64,000 nt of DNA from Anaerobaca lacustris (lineage in GTDB: Bacteria; Planctomycetota; Phycisphaerae; Sedimentisphaerales; Anaerobacaceae). Shown here in pieces: positions 22,497 to 30,364 of this stretch. The notes below the pieces were generated by a model. It saw only the letters and a list, made by a program, of their open reading frames with translations, was not told the origin of the DNA and did not search any database. Location: positions 1-64,000 of the forward strand of contig NZ_JASCXX010000007.1 of assembly GCF_030012215.1 (NCBI RefSeq), written 5' to 3'. The translations under genes and the position numbers were made by a program. Every line of letters begins with the position of its first letter. The stretch's first letter is position 1.

Positions 22497-23861
22497 CTAC
22501 CTGCCCCGCAAGGGGCTCGGGATACTGATTAGATCGGTCTTCGGCGGATTGTCGTCGTTGACTCTGGACAAGGTGTACACCGTGCCGTCGGTGCCGATGG
22601 CGATGGCATTGACGTAGTAGGGCCGCCGGCCGTCGGCGAAGAAGATCGGCCCGTGATCGGTGTACTTGCGGGCGGGGATGTCGTAGGTGATCAGGTGGAG
22701 GTTCTCGATCCCCTTGGACTCGCCCATCGCGGTCGTCGCCTTTCCGGCGAGGCGTTTGCCGTCCACATAGACCGGCCCGCCGGTGAGGTAGTGCAGGGTC
22801 TTGCCGTCCGGTCCGAGCGCGAAGCCGAGATAGCCGTAGCTGAACTGGTCGAACATCCCGCTTCGCTTCGATGGCAGCGAGGTGATGCGATCGACGATCT
22901 GGACCTCGGGCTCGCGCGGGTCGAAGCGGAACAGATAGCCGGAGTTGCCGTGCACACCGTAGACGGCTCGCTCCGGCTCATACCAGACCGTCTGCCGCCA
23001 GTTGTAGCCCATGTGGCCGGCCGACGTCGGGTCGTAGAGGCCGAGGTAGTCCTTTCGCATGTCGTCGCCGACGACAAGCTCGATGGCATCGCGGTCGTAG
23101 CGATAGCGGAAGATGTCACCATCGCCGACGGTGTAGTAGACGCTGCCGTCGTGCGGATCGACCACGAACGAACGGCAGAGCGTGCGGTAGTCGTCACCGG
23201 TGCCGTTCTCGCCCAGTCGGGAGACCGGACCGAGGTCCTTCAGCTCCTTCTTGGCCACATCGTAGCGAAGGAAGTGGCCGGCCGGCCAGGTCAGGCCGTA
23301 GAGCCGCCCGCGCTTCGTGTCCATTGTCATGGTGAGGATCCCCTCGCCGCGCGGCGCGGTGGCCAGGTCTTCGAATTTCTTCGTCTTCATGTCGTAAGCG
23401 AGAAAGTGGCCGCCGGGGTACGGCTTCCAGCCCTGCGGCGGGATGCCGATCTTCTCCATGCCGTCGATGATGCTGTAGTAGCCGACGTGCGTGGCGAAGT
23501 AGAGCTTGCCGTCCATCTCGCTGAAGGGCACGTGCGATTTGCCCTGGACGATGGTCCTGGTGTCCTTCTCGCCGCAGGCCTCGGTGATGTCGCCCACGTG
23601 CTCGATGGTGTCGGTGGCCGGGTCGTAGCAGTACATCTGCGCGCCGACCTCGTAGGATTCGGAGCTGAGCACGTAGTAGATGCGCCCGTCGCTGCCGGTG
23701 CCCATGCCGTTGTAGGTGTCGTGGGCGAGGGCGAACCCGGAATCGTGGATTCGGGCGATCAGCTTGCCCTGCGCCGACGCTGCCGCGCTGAAGAGAATCA
23801 GAAGGAAGATGGACAGAACCGGGACCCTGCTGAGACTGCTGCGATGGATGCGATTGCGCAT
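22497..23861 (-). CDS. exported beta-propeller protein
   Basis: The 454-residue protein has a signal peptide (about 1-30, ending ASAQG) and then repeated propeller blades. Examples are MGTGSDGRIYYVLS, DGKLYFATHVGYYSI, RGRLYGLTWPAGHFLRYD, DGSVYYTVGDGDIFRY and VNAIAIGTDGTVYTLSRV. No catalytic motif can be assigned; such propellers bind ligands or act as lactonase or lyase relatives. The ATG follows GGAGAGG. Together with the exported aminotransferase just downstream it may form a sugar-related periplasmic unit. Confidence 0.7.
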   Translation of the reverse strand: MRNRIHRSSLSRVPVLSIFLLILFSAAASAQGKLIARIHDSGFALAHDTYNGMGTGSDGRIYYVLSSESYEVGAQMYCYDPATDTIEHVGDITEACGEKDTRTIVQGKSHVPFSEMDGKLYFATHVGYYSIIDGMEKIGIPPQGWKPYPGGHFLAYDMKTKKFEDLATAPRGEGILTMTMDTKRGRLYGLTWPAGHFLRYDVAKKELKDLGPVSRLGENGTGDDYRTLCRSFVVDPHDGSVYYTVGDGDIFRYRYDRDAIELVVGDDMRKDYLGLYDPTSAGHMGYNWRQTVWYEPERAVYGVHGNSGYLFRFDPREPEVQIVDRITSLPSKRSGMFDQFSYGYLGFALGPDGKTLHYLTGGPVYVDGKRLAGKATTAMGESKGIENLHLITYDIPARKYTDHGPIFFADGRRPYYVNAIAIGTDGTVYTLSRVNDDNPPKTDLISIPSPLRGR

Positions 23862-23891
23862 TGGACCTCTCCTATCTGCACGAAACCTTCA

Positions 23892-23910
23892 AAGGGAACG
23901 GCGTTCCCTT
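23892..23910. other. perfect palindrome AAGGGAACG-G-CGTTCCCTT
   Basis: The 9-bp arms meet around one base. A second palindrome (GCCCCCC and GGGGGGC) lies at about 23930-23945. Both lie between the holB stop and the propeller gene start. They could be an operator, or hairpins ending holB transcription; no T run follows. Confidence 0.4.
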
Positions 23911-23998
23911 CCCATGGCGTCAGACGCGCCCCCCTGGGGGGGCATGCGGTCCATTGTATGGCGATCGCCGTCGGATTTCCAGCCTGCAGGGTGCGTTT

Positions 23999-25108
23999 CT
24001 ATGTGCCGGCCGGGGCCAGACGCAGCAGCAGCCGCTCGAAGATGAGCTTCTCGTTGACGTTGGCGTCGATCCAGCGGAGGGCCTCGTAGCCCTCGTCAAT
24101 GCACTGGGCGGCCTGCTCGGGGTCGAGCCGGCCGGCCAGGCGAGCGACGTCCTCGCTCTGATCGAAGTGGATCGGGGCAGGGTTCGAGACGGTATTGGCC
24201 ATCATCGCATCGTGAAACGCCGATACAACGATCTGAATGACGGTCTTCTGGGCGCGGCGGCTGAGGTCGCTCTTGCTGACCGTTTTGTCCAGGTCGGCCC
24301 AGGCGGTGGCGATCTGCTTGGCGGCGGCGATCAACTGCTCGGCCAGTTCCAATACGTCGGCCCGCCGAAAGCCCGCCACGCCGGCGACGATCGTCTTCTT
24401 CACATCGAACAGGGCCAGCCCTTCGCGCTCCAGTCGGCCCCATTGGCACGCCAGTCCCAGACTACCCTGCGCCAGCCTTGCGAAGAACCGGGCGCGCTGC
24501 CGGTCGAGCCCCGTCTCGGCCAGCCGGGCGACGATCCGGTCCTCCGTGATGGGGCCGAAGCGGATGATCTGGCAGCGCGATTTGGTCGTCGGCAGCAATT
24601 GTTCGAGGCGGGTGCACAGCAGGATGATCGTGCAGTAGTGCGGCGGCTCTTCCAGCACCTTCAGCAGGGCGTTCTGCGAGGAGGCGTTGAGCTTCTCGGC
24701 CTCGCTGACGACGAAGACCCTGCGCTCGGAGGCCGTCGGGCGGATCGTGACCTTCTCCAGCAGGAACTCGCGGACGACGTCGATCGGGAACTCGACCGGG
24801 GCCTTGCGGCCCTTGCCGTCCTTGGTGAACTCCAGAAGCTCCTTGTAGACGTGCGAGTAGTCCGGGTGCGCGCCGCCTTCAAACAGAGCGCAGGATTCGC
24901 ACGAACCGCAACTGTCGGCAAAGCCGTCACCATCGCCGGCAACGGGATTCCGGCAGAGCACGAGCCGGGCCCATTCGCAGGCCGTGGTGTACTTGCCGAC
25001 CCCTTCGAGCCCGGCGAAGATGTACGCATGCGCGGCGCGATCAGCCGCACGCCCGCGCTGCAAAATCTCAATCGCCCTGTCCTGACAGAAAACGTCTTTC
25101 AACGCCAT
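23999..25108 (-). CDS. holB: DNA polymerase III delta-prime subunit
   Basis: The 369-residue protein is the clamp-loader delta-prime. Its AAA+ module has GLEGVGKYTTA at the P-loop (about 33-43), the zinc-binding Cys set (LC, then SCGSCESC), VVSEAEKLNASSQNALLKVLEEPP (Walker B region and sensor) and the SRC arginine-finger motif in TTKSRCQIIRF. The protein opens the sliding clamp as part of the clamp-loader complex with DnaX and HolA. It lies 48 bp after the thymidylate kinase gene; tmk-holB adjacency is common. The N-terminal AAA+ module is followed by a helical collar domain, and length is typical for the family. Confidence 0.93.
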   Translation of the reverse strand: MALKDVFCQDRAIEILQRGRAADRAAHAYIFAGLEGVGKYTTACEWARLVLCRNPVAGDGDGFADSCGSCESCALFEGGAHPDYSHVYKELLEFTKDGKGRKAPVEFPIDVVREFLLEKVTIRPTASERRVFVVSEAEKLNASSQNALLKVLEEPPHYCTIILLCTRLEQLLPTTKSRCQIIRFGPITEDRIVARLAETGLDRQRARFFARLAQGSLGLACQWGRLEREGLALFDVKKTIVAGVAGFRRADVLELAEQLIAAAKQIATAWADLDKTVSKSDLSRRAQKTVIQIVVSAFHDAMMANTVSNPAPIHFDQSEDVARLAGRLDPEQAAQCIDEGYEALRWIDANVNEKLIFERLLLRLAPAGT

Positions 25109-25156
25109 AGAAGATCACACCCCGTCTATCCATCCGATCGAAGATCGGCATATGTC

Positions 25157-25816
25157 CTATCGGTCCTGTCGGTCCCATGCCTTCTGCGAAGGCGAAGACC
25201 CCAACCGCCCCACCGCCGCAACGACCTGCTCATGGACTGCATCGACGTCCAGGCTCGAATCGACCACCACGAAATCCGGTCGGCCCTCGGCCAGCTTGAG
25301 GAAACCCTCGCGGACCTTTCGATGATAGCTGTCACCCTTCTGCTCCATGCGATCCAACGCGCGATTGAGCCGTCCGGCGGCCGTCGCCAGGTCCACATCG
25401 AGAACGATGGTCAGGTCGGGCCAGACCCGGTCGAGCGCATCGTTGGCGATGGCGATCACCTTCTCGATGCCGAACTGTCCGGCGTGGCCCTGGTAGGCGC
25501 ACGTGCTCGACAGCCAGCGGTCCAGGAGCACGCACCGGCCCCGCTGCAAGGCCGGGGCGATCTCCTCGGCCCAGAGCTGCGCCCGCGCCGCCATGTAGAG
25601 CAGCACCTCGGTCGGCGTCGTCATCGCATCGTGCGCCGGGCTCAGCAAAATCTCGCGGATCTTCTCTCCGATGGCCGTCGTGCCCGGATCGCGAAAGCTC
25701 GCGGTCGAAACGCCCTGCTCGCCAAGCCACTGCGCGAGCAGGCGCATCTGCGTGCTCTTGCCGCACCCATCCGGCCCATCCAGTACAACAAACCTGCCAC
25801 CCAACGTTCCCGTCAA
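25157..25816 (-). CDS. tmk: thymidylate kinase
   Basis: The 219-residue enzyme phosphorylates dTMP to dTDP. The P-loop is GPDGCGKSTQ, the DR motif is LLDRWLSSTCAYQGHAG, and the lid follows around RALDRMEQKGDSYHRK. The start was set at TTG 25816 because AGGAGG lies seven bases upstream; an ATG thirty bases earlier falls inside the end of a decayed nucleotidyltransferase. The common REPGGT motif reads RDPGTT here, a small variation in the substrate-binding loop. Some family members show similar changes, so I expect a working enzyme. It forms an operon with holB. Confidence 0.9.
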   Translation of the reverse strand: MTGTLGGRFVVLDGPDGCGKSTQMRLLAQWLGEQGVSTASFRDPGTTAIGEKIREILLSPAHDAMTTPTEVLLYMAARAQLWAEEIAPALQRGRCVLLDRWLSSTCAYQGHAGQFGIEKVIAIANDALDRVWPDLTIVLDVDLATAAGRLNRALDRMEQKGDSYHRKVREGFLKLAEGRPDFVVVDSSLDVDAVHEQVVAAVGRLGSSPSQKAWDRQDR

Positions 25817-25832
25817 ACCGCCACCTCCTACA

Positions 25833-26130
25833 CTAACCAACGTCATCGGCTGTAGCCCCGGCCTCGTCTAATAGGTGAGCCAATGGCTCCCCCACCCCAA
25901 GTTCTACGGCCCACTTCTTAAGGTAGGCCAAGTCCAGATTGCCCCACTGCGCAATGGCTATTCCCAGAGCATCCGAATACTGTACGTCCGAGTCTCGTCC
26001 TTTCATCCATTCGAGCTTGCTGAGGACGGCCGTGAATACTGCTGCTCGTGGAACCGGTCGTCATGTAAGGTATTGCGGCCTCACCAAGAAGCCGCGTCAG
26101 ACACAGAAGGAATTCTTGCTGCGTGCTCAT
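25833..26130 (-). pseudogene. nucleotidyltransferase gene with internal deletion and frameshift
   Basis: The first part reads normally for a small nucleotidyltransferase: QEFLLCLTRLLGEAAIPYMTTGSTSSSIHGRP. After a junction near 26020-26035 the typical C-terminus resumes in another frame: VLSKLEWMKGRDSDVQYSDA, LGIAIAQWGNLDLAYLKKWAVELG, ending DEAGATADDVG at 25835. The catalytic Asp-X-Asp region and following helices are missing. A single deletion of a few hundred bases explains both parts. The 5' end overlaps the intact partner gene by an ATGA. Comparison with intact relatives would fix the extent. Confidence 0.8.
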
Positions 26131-26384
26131 GATGCAGTCGATCCCTCCCCGTAGGCTTTCCGGAACAGCTCGTCGCCAATCATCAAACGGATGACTTCCC
26201 GTTCGACGACTCGGTCGTCCCAGAGGGGGTTGCGGTGCCGTACACCCGCTTCAACCAATCGGCGCAAGTTGTTGCTCAGCTCGAACGTCATGGCGGCCCT
26301 GCCGGCAGAACCCATCCGACGCAGAATTCGAAACTGTACGGCAAGGGCCTCAGCCGTGGTGTCGTCGCGCATCCGGTCTCTCAT
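26127..26384 (-). CDS. partner protein of the decayed nucleotidyltransferase
   Basis: This 85-residue, mostly helical protein begins MRDRMRDDTTAEALAVQFRI and ends DELFRKAYGEGSTAS. Genes of this kind precede the nucleotidyltransferase family found just downstream; the two overlap by ATGA here. Since the nucleotidyltransferase is broken, this gene may be a leftover that is still translated. The start at 26384 gives a clean head; a second ATG four codons in is possible. The pair interrupts the line of replication genes between dnaE and tmk. Confidence 0.65.
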   Translation of the reverse strand: MRDRMRDDTTAEALAVQFRILRRMGSAGRAAMTFELSNNLRRLVEAGVRHRNPLWDDRVVEREVIRLMIGDELFRKAYGEGSTAS

Positions 26385-26397
26385 CGTTCGCGCCCGC

Positions 26398-26772
26398 CTA
26401 CAGTCCGGAGCGGTCGGCGGCAGCCGGCTGGAAATAGAGCAGGAGCCGTGCCTCAGACAGCTTGACGCCGAAGACCTTCTCGAATTCGACCGCCTGACCG
26501 GCCGACCCAATGGAGAAATCGTATATGTCGCCACGTTTCATCGACCGCGTCTCGACGATCTTGCCGCTGGTCTTCTCCACCAGGTAGGCGGTTCCCTCCG
26601 TCGGCGCTTCCCAGTTGATCATCATGCCGCCGCCGACGAGATACTCCTCACCCGGCACCCCATCGGCCAGCATCGGCCGACTCGCGCTGCACCCGCCCAG
26701 GAGCAGGGCCGGGAACAGTGAGAATCCAACAACGAGTAACCAATCTGATCTCGATTTGTCATCTCGCATCAT
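26398..26772 (-). CDS. small putative lipoprotein
   Basis: This 124-residue protein has a signal peptide ending in LLLGGCSAS, a lipobox with Cys at about residue 28. The mature part (YLVGGGMMINWEAPTEGTAYLVEKTSGKIVETRSMKRGDIYDF) is a beta-rich domain similar in style to planctomycete envelope lipoproteins. The family is not known to me. It lies 31 bp past the dnaE stop on the same strand, so it may share the dnaE transcript. Lipidation is a strong prediction; function is unknown. Confidence 0.7.
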   Translation of the reverse strand: MMRDDKSRSDWLLVVGFSLFPALLLGGCSASRPMLADGVPGEEYLVGGGMMINWEAPTEGTAYLVEKTSGKIVETRSMKRGDIYDFSIGSAGQAVEFEKVFGVKLSEARLLLYFQPAAADRSGL

Positions 26773-26803
26773 TCATATCCCTTCCATTTCGCCATATTCG
26801 CTG

Positions 26804-29800
26804 CTATTTCGCCAGGGCGAAGTTGGCTTCGCCGACGAGCTGTTTCATCTGCCGGCAGAATTCCACGTCAGGGTTGACGCACAGCATCCGGTCGGCGGTG
26901 GCGTAGACCTTGCCCTTGCCGGTCCGGACCACGACGGACAGCGGCCGGTCGCCTCTGTGGCGCTGGCAGATGCTGCGGATGTGCACGATCTTCTCCTGCG
27001 TCACCTCGCGGGCGTCGAGCCGGATCCGAACGCCCTTGGCGAGCTTCTCGCGCGCCTGTTCCAGGGGGATCAACTCGGACGCGATGACGTTGGGTTTCTC
27101 CCGGCGATAATCGGTCTTGCCTCGGATGAAGACCACCGCATCCTCGACGACAAGCGATCCGAACTGATTGAGCGTGTCGGGAAAGAGAACCACTTCGGCG
27201 GTGCCCTGAAGGTCTTCGAGGACGAAGACCGCCATCTTGGCGCCGGCGTTTCGCCCGTTCTTGGTGATGTTGTATCGAATCCTCGTGACCATGCCGCCGA
27301 TGACAACCTGCTTTTCGCCGGAGCTTTGAGCGAGCTGGGCGGTGTTGATGCTCGAATAGTCGGCGATCTCCTCGGCGTGATGGCTCAATGGATTGCTCGT
27401 GACATAGAAGCCGAGCACCTGCTTCTCGAACGCGAGCATCTGCGGCTCGGGCCACGGCGCCACGTCGGGCAGGCGCTTGTGGTCCTCGGCGTAATCGATC
27501 TGGCCGCCCATCTGGCCGAAGAAGTTCATCTGGCCCTTGACCTTGTCGCTTTGCAGGCTGGCGCCCGTCTCCATGGCCTTTTCGAGCCCGACCGTCATCT
27601 GGTGCCGGTTGCCGCCGAGTCGGTCGAACGCGCCGGCCTTGATCAGCGCTTCGAGCACCTGCTTGTTGACGGCCCGCAGATCGACGTTCTCGCAGAAATG
27701 GAACAGGCTCTGGAACCGGCCGACCTTCTTGCGGGCCTCGATGATCTGCTCGACCGCCTTGCCGCCGACCCCTTTGACGGCCGCCAAACCGAACCGGATC
27801 ACGCCCTTGCTCTTGTTGTCGCCGTCCTTGTAGAGCGGGGTGAAATCGACGCCGCTCTCGTTGATGTCGGGCGCCAGCACCTCGATGCCCATCGCCTGGC
27901 ACTCGGCGATGTACTCGACGATCTTGTCGGTGCTGTCCATTTCGTAGGTCAGCAGCGCCGCCATGAACTCGACCGGCCAGTGCGCCTTCAGGTACGCGGT
28001 CTGATACGCCACGAAGGCGTACCGCGTCGAGTGGCTCTTGTTAAAGCCGTAGCCGGCGAACCGCTCGATCAGCTCGAAGATCTGGATCGCCTGGTCCTTG
28101 CTCAGGCCCTTGCCGATGCAGCCTTCGATGAATCGCTCTTTCTCCTTGGCGATGATGGCGAGCTTCTTCTTGCCGATCGCCTTGATCAGCGTGTACGCCT
28201 CGCGGAGCGGGATGTCACCGAGCCGGTTGCAGATCCGCATGACCTGCTCCTGGTAGGTCATGATGCCGTAGGTCTCTTCCAGAACCTCCGTCATGATCGG
28301 ATGCGGCAGGGTCCACTTGGCGCCGTGCTTGCGATCGATGTAGTCCGGGATCAGGATCATCGGGCCGGGGCGATACAGCGCGTTGGCCGCGATGAGGTCC
28401 TCGATCCGGTCGGGCTTCATCTTCATCAGCAGGTCCTGCATGCCGCCCGATTCGAACTGGAAGACGCCCTTGGTCTTGCCGGCCGCGAAGACCGCGAAGG
28501 TCTTCGGGTCCTTGATGTCGATCTTCTCCAGGTCGATCTCCACGCCGTGGAGGTCCCGGATCAGATCGCGGCCGCGGGCCAGAACGCTCAGCGTCTTGAG
28601 GCCCAGAAAGTCCATCTTCAGCAGGCCGACCTTCTCGACGGTGGGCCCTTCGAACTGCGTGATGACGTCGTCCGAGCCGCTCGCTTTGTAGAGAGGCAGG
28701 AAGCTCGTCAGCGGCTCATCGGCGATCACCACGCCGCAGGCATGCACCGAGGCGTGCCGCGTCAGGCCCTCCAGCTTCCGGCCGATGTCGATCACCTTGT
28801 GGGTCCGCTCGTCCTGGTCGTAGGCCTGCTTCAGCTCCGGCTCGATCTCGAGCGCCTTGTCGAGCGTCATCTTCAGATCGTTGGGCACGAGCTTGGCCAG
28901 ACGGTCGGCCTCGGCCAGCGGCACGTCGAGCACCCGGCAGACGTCGCGGATGACCGCCTTGGCCTTCATCGTCCCGAACGTGATGATCTGCGCGATCTGC
29001 CCGTACTTCTGCCGGACGTATTCGAGCACGCGGGCGCGCCCGTCCTGGCAGATGTCGATGTCGATATCGGGCATCTCGTTTCGCGCCGGGTCCATGAACC
29101 GCTCGAACAGCAGGTCGTACCTGATCGGGTCCACGTCGCAGATGCCCAGACAGTAGCCGACGATCGTGCCGACGGCGCTGCCACGAGCCCCGACGGGGAT
29201 GTTGTTCTCTCGGGCAAAGTTGCAGAAGTCCCAGACGATAAGGAAGTAGCTGGAGAACCCCTTGCCCTCGATGACGGCCAGCTCGCGGTCGATTCGCTCC
29301 TGGATCTCCGGCGTGATCGTTCCGTAGAGCCGCTGGGCCCCCTGCATGACCAGTCGCGTCAGGTAGTCTTCCGGCGTGCTCTTGTCGGCGGGCGTGTAGA
29401 CCGGCGCGTGCCGGGCGCTCAGATCGATCTCGACGTTGCATCGTTCGGCGATGGCCAGCGTGTTGTCGCAAGCCTCCGGGACATCGCGGAACATCCGGCG
29501 CATCTCGTCAGGGCTTTTGAGATACACGTCCGGCGGATAGACCAGGCGGCTCGCGTCGGTGATCAGCTTGCCCGTGCTGATGCAGCACAGCGCGTTGTGG
29601 GCCTCGTAGTCCTCGGCGTCGAGGAAGTGCACGTCGTTCGTCACGACCAGACCGATGCCCATCTCGCCGGCCAGGTCGATCATAGGCTGGCGCACGTCGG
29701 GCATCGTATCGTCGGGACTCTCATGATGCTGGATTTCGAGGAAGAAACGGTCCGGACCGAAGATCTTCAGGAAGCTCTCGGCCGCCTTGCGCGCCGCCTT

Positions 29801-30268
29801 GCGGTCGCCGCGCGCCAGCGCCGTCGGCACCTCGCCGGCCACGCAGGCGGTGGTGCAGATGATCCCCTCGCTGTGCTCGGCCAGCACCTCCTTGTCGATT
29901 CGCGGGCGGTAGTAGAACCCCTCGAGGAAGCCGATGCTGCTGAGCTTCATGAGGTTGCGATAGCCGGTGAGATTCTCGGCCAGCAGAAGCAGGTGGAAGG
30001 CGTTCTCCTTGACCCCGCCGCCGCCGGTCTTGTCGAACCGGCTGCCCGGGGCGATGTACGCCTCGATCCCGATGATCGGCTTGATCTCCGCGGCGCGGGC
30101 CTTCGTGTAGAACTCGATCACGCCGAACATGTTCCCGTGGTCGGTCAACGCCACGGAGTCCATGCCCAGCTTCTTGCACCGATCGAAGAGCCGCCCAAAC
30201 GGGATGGCCCCGTCGAGAAGCGAGTATTGACTGTGCAGATGTAAGTGCGCAAATCCCTTTTCAGGCAT
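26804..30268 (-). CDS. dnaE: DNA polymerase III alpha subunit
   Basis: The 1154-residue replicative polymerase subunit is full length. The N-terminal PHP domain begins FAHLHLHSQYSLLDGA (residues 6-21) and holds ALTDHGNMFGVIEFY and CCISTGKLI. The polymerase palm carries PDIDIDICQDGR (about 398-409), the metal-binding Asp pair, and later GVFQFES and ANALYRPGPM in the fingers. A helix-hairpin-helix region (about 830-870) and an OB fold near VVIGGMVTRIRYNITKNG (about 990-1060) follow. No proofreading exonuclease is fused, as for DnaE1. AGGA lies ten bases before the ATG. It heads a replication stretch of dnaE, tmk and holB, all on one strand. Confidence 0.96.
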   Translation of the reverse strand: MPEKGFAHLHLHSQYSLLDGAIPFGRLFDRCKKLGMDSVALTDHGNMFGVIEFYTKARAAEIKPIIGIEAYIAPGSRFDKTGGGGVKENAFHLLLLAENLTGYRNLMKLSSIGFLEGFYYRPRIDKEVLAEHSEGIICTTACVAGEVPTALARGDRKAARKAAESFLKIFGPDRFFLEIQHHESPDDTMPDVRQPMIDLAGEMGIGLVVTNDVHFLDAEDYEAHNALCCISTGKLITDASRLVYPPDVYLKSPDEMRRMFRDVPEACDNTLAIAERCNVEIDLSARHAPVYTPADKSTPEDYLTRLVMQGAQRLYGTITPEIQERIDRELAVIEGKGFSSYFLIVWDFCNFARENNIPVGARGSAVGTIVGYCLGICDVDPIRYDLLFERFMDPARNEMPDIDIDICQDGRARVLEYVRQKYGQIAQIITFGTMKAKAVIRDVCRVLDVPLAEADRLAKLVPNDLKMTLDKALEIEPELKQAYDQDERTHKVIDIGRKLEGLTRHASVHACGVVIADEPLTSFLPLYKASGSDDVITQFEGPTVEKVGLLKMDFLGLKTLSVLARGRDLIRDLHGVEIDLEKIDIKDPKTFAVFAAGKTKGVFQFESGGMQDLLMKMKPDRIEDLIAANALYRPGPMILIPDYIDRKHGAKWTLPHPIMTEVLEETYGIMTYQEQVMRICNRLGDIPLREAYTLIKAIGKKKLAIIAKEKERFIEGCIGKGLSKDQAIQIFELIERFAGYGFNKSHSTRYAFVAYQTAYLKAHWPVEFMAALLTYEMDSTDKIVEYIAECQAMGIEVLAPDINESGVDFTPLYKDGDNKSKGVIRFGLAAVKGVGGKAVEQIIEARKKVGRFQSLFHFCENVDLRAVNKQVLEALIKAGAFDRLGGNRHQMTVGLEKAMETGASLQSDKVKGQMNFFGQMGGQIDYAEDHKRLPDVAPWPEPQMLAFEKQVLGFYVTSNPLSHHAEEIADYSSINTAQLAQSSGEKQVVIGGMVTRIRYNITKNGRNAGAKMAVFVLEDLQGTAEVVLFPDTLNQFGSLVVEDAVVFIRGKTDYRREKPNVIASELIPLEQAREKLAKGVRIRLDAREVTQEKIVHIRSICQRHRGDRPLSVVVRTGKGKVYATADRMLCVNPDVEFCRQMKQLVGEANFALAK

Positions 30269-30364
30269 GATTTACAAATCCTGTAGAAGAGTCGAATCCG
30301 TTGCCGCCATGATAGACCCGCCCCCGCTTGTTGTCAAGCCGCCGGCCGCCGGTCTCGCGTGAGT

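Noticed and set aside
26615-30244. Very long plus-strand open frame opposite dnaE
   Set aside because: It is the complement of a full-length dnaE with all motifs; long antisense frames are expected in GC-rich coding DNA, and its composition (Leu, Asp, Val, Arg runs) is artificial.
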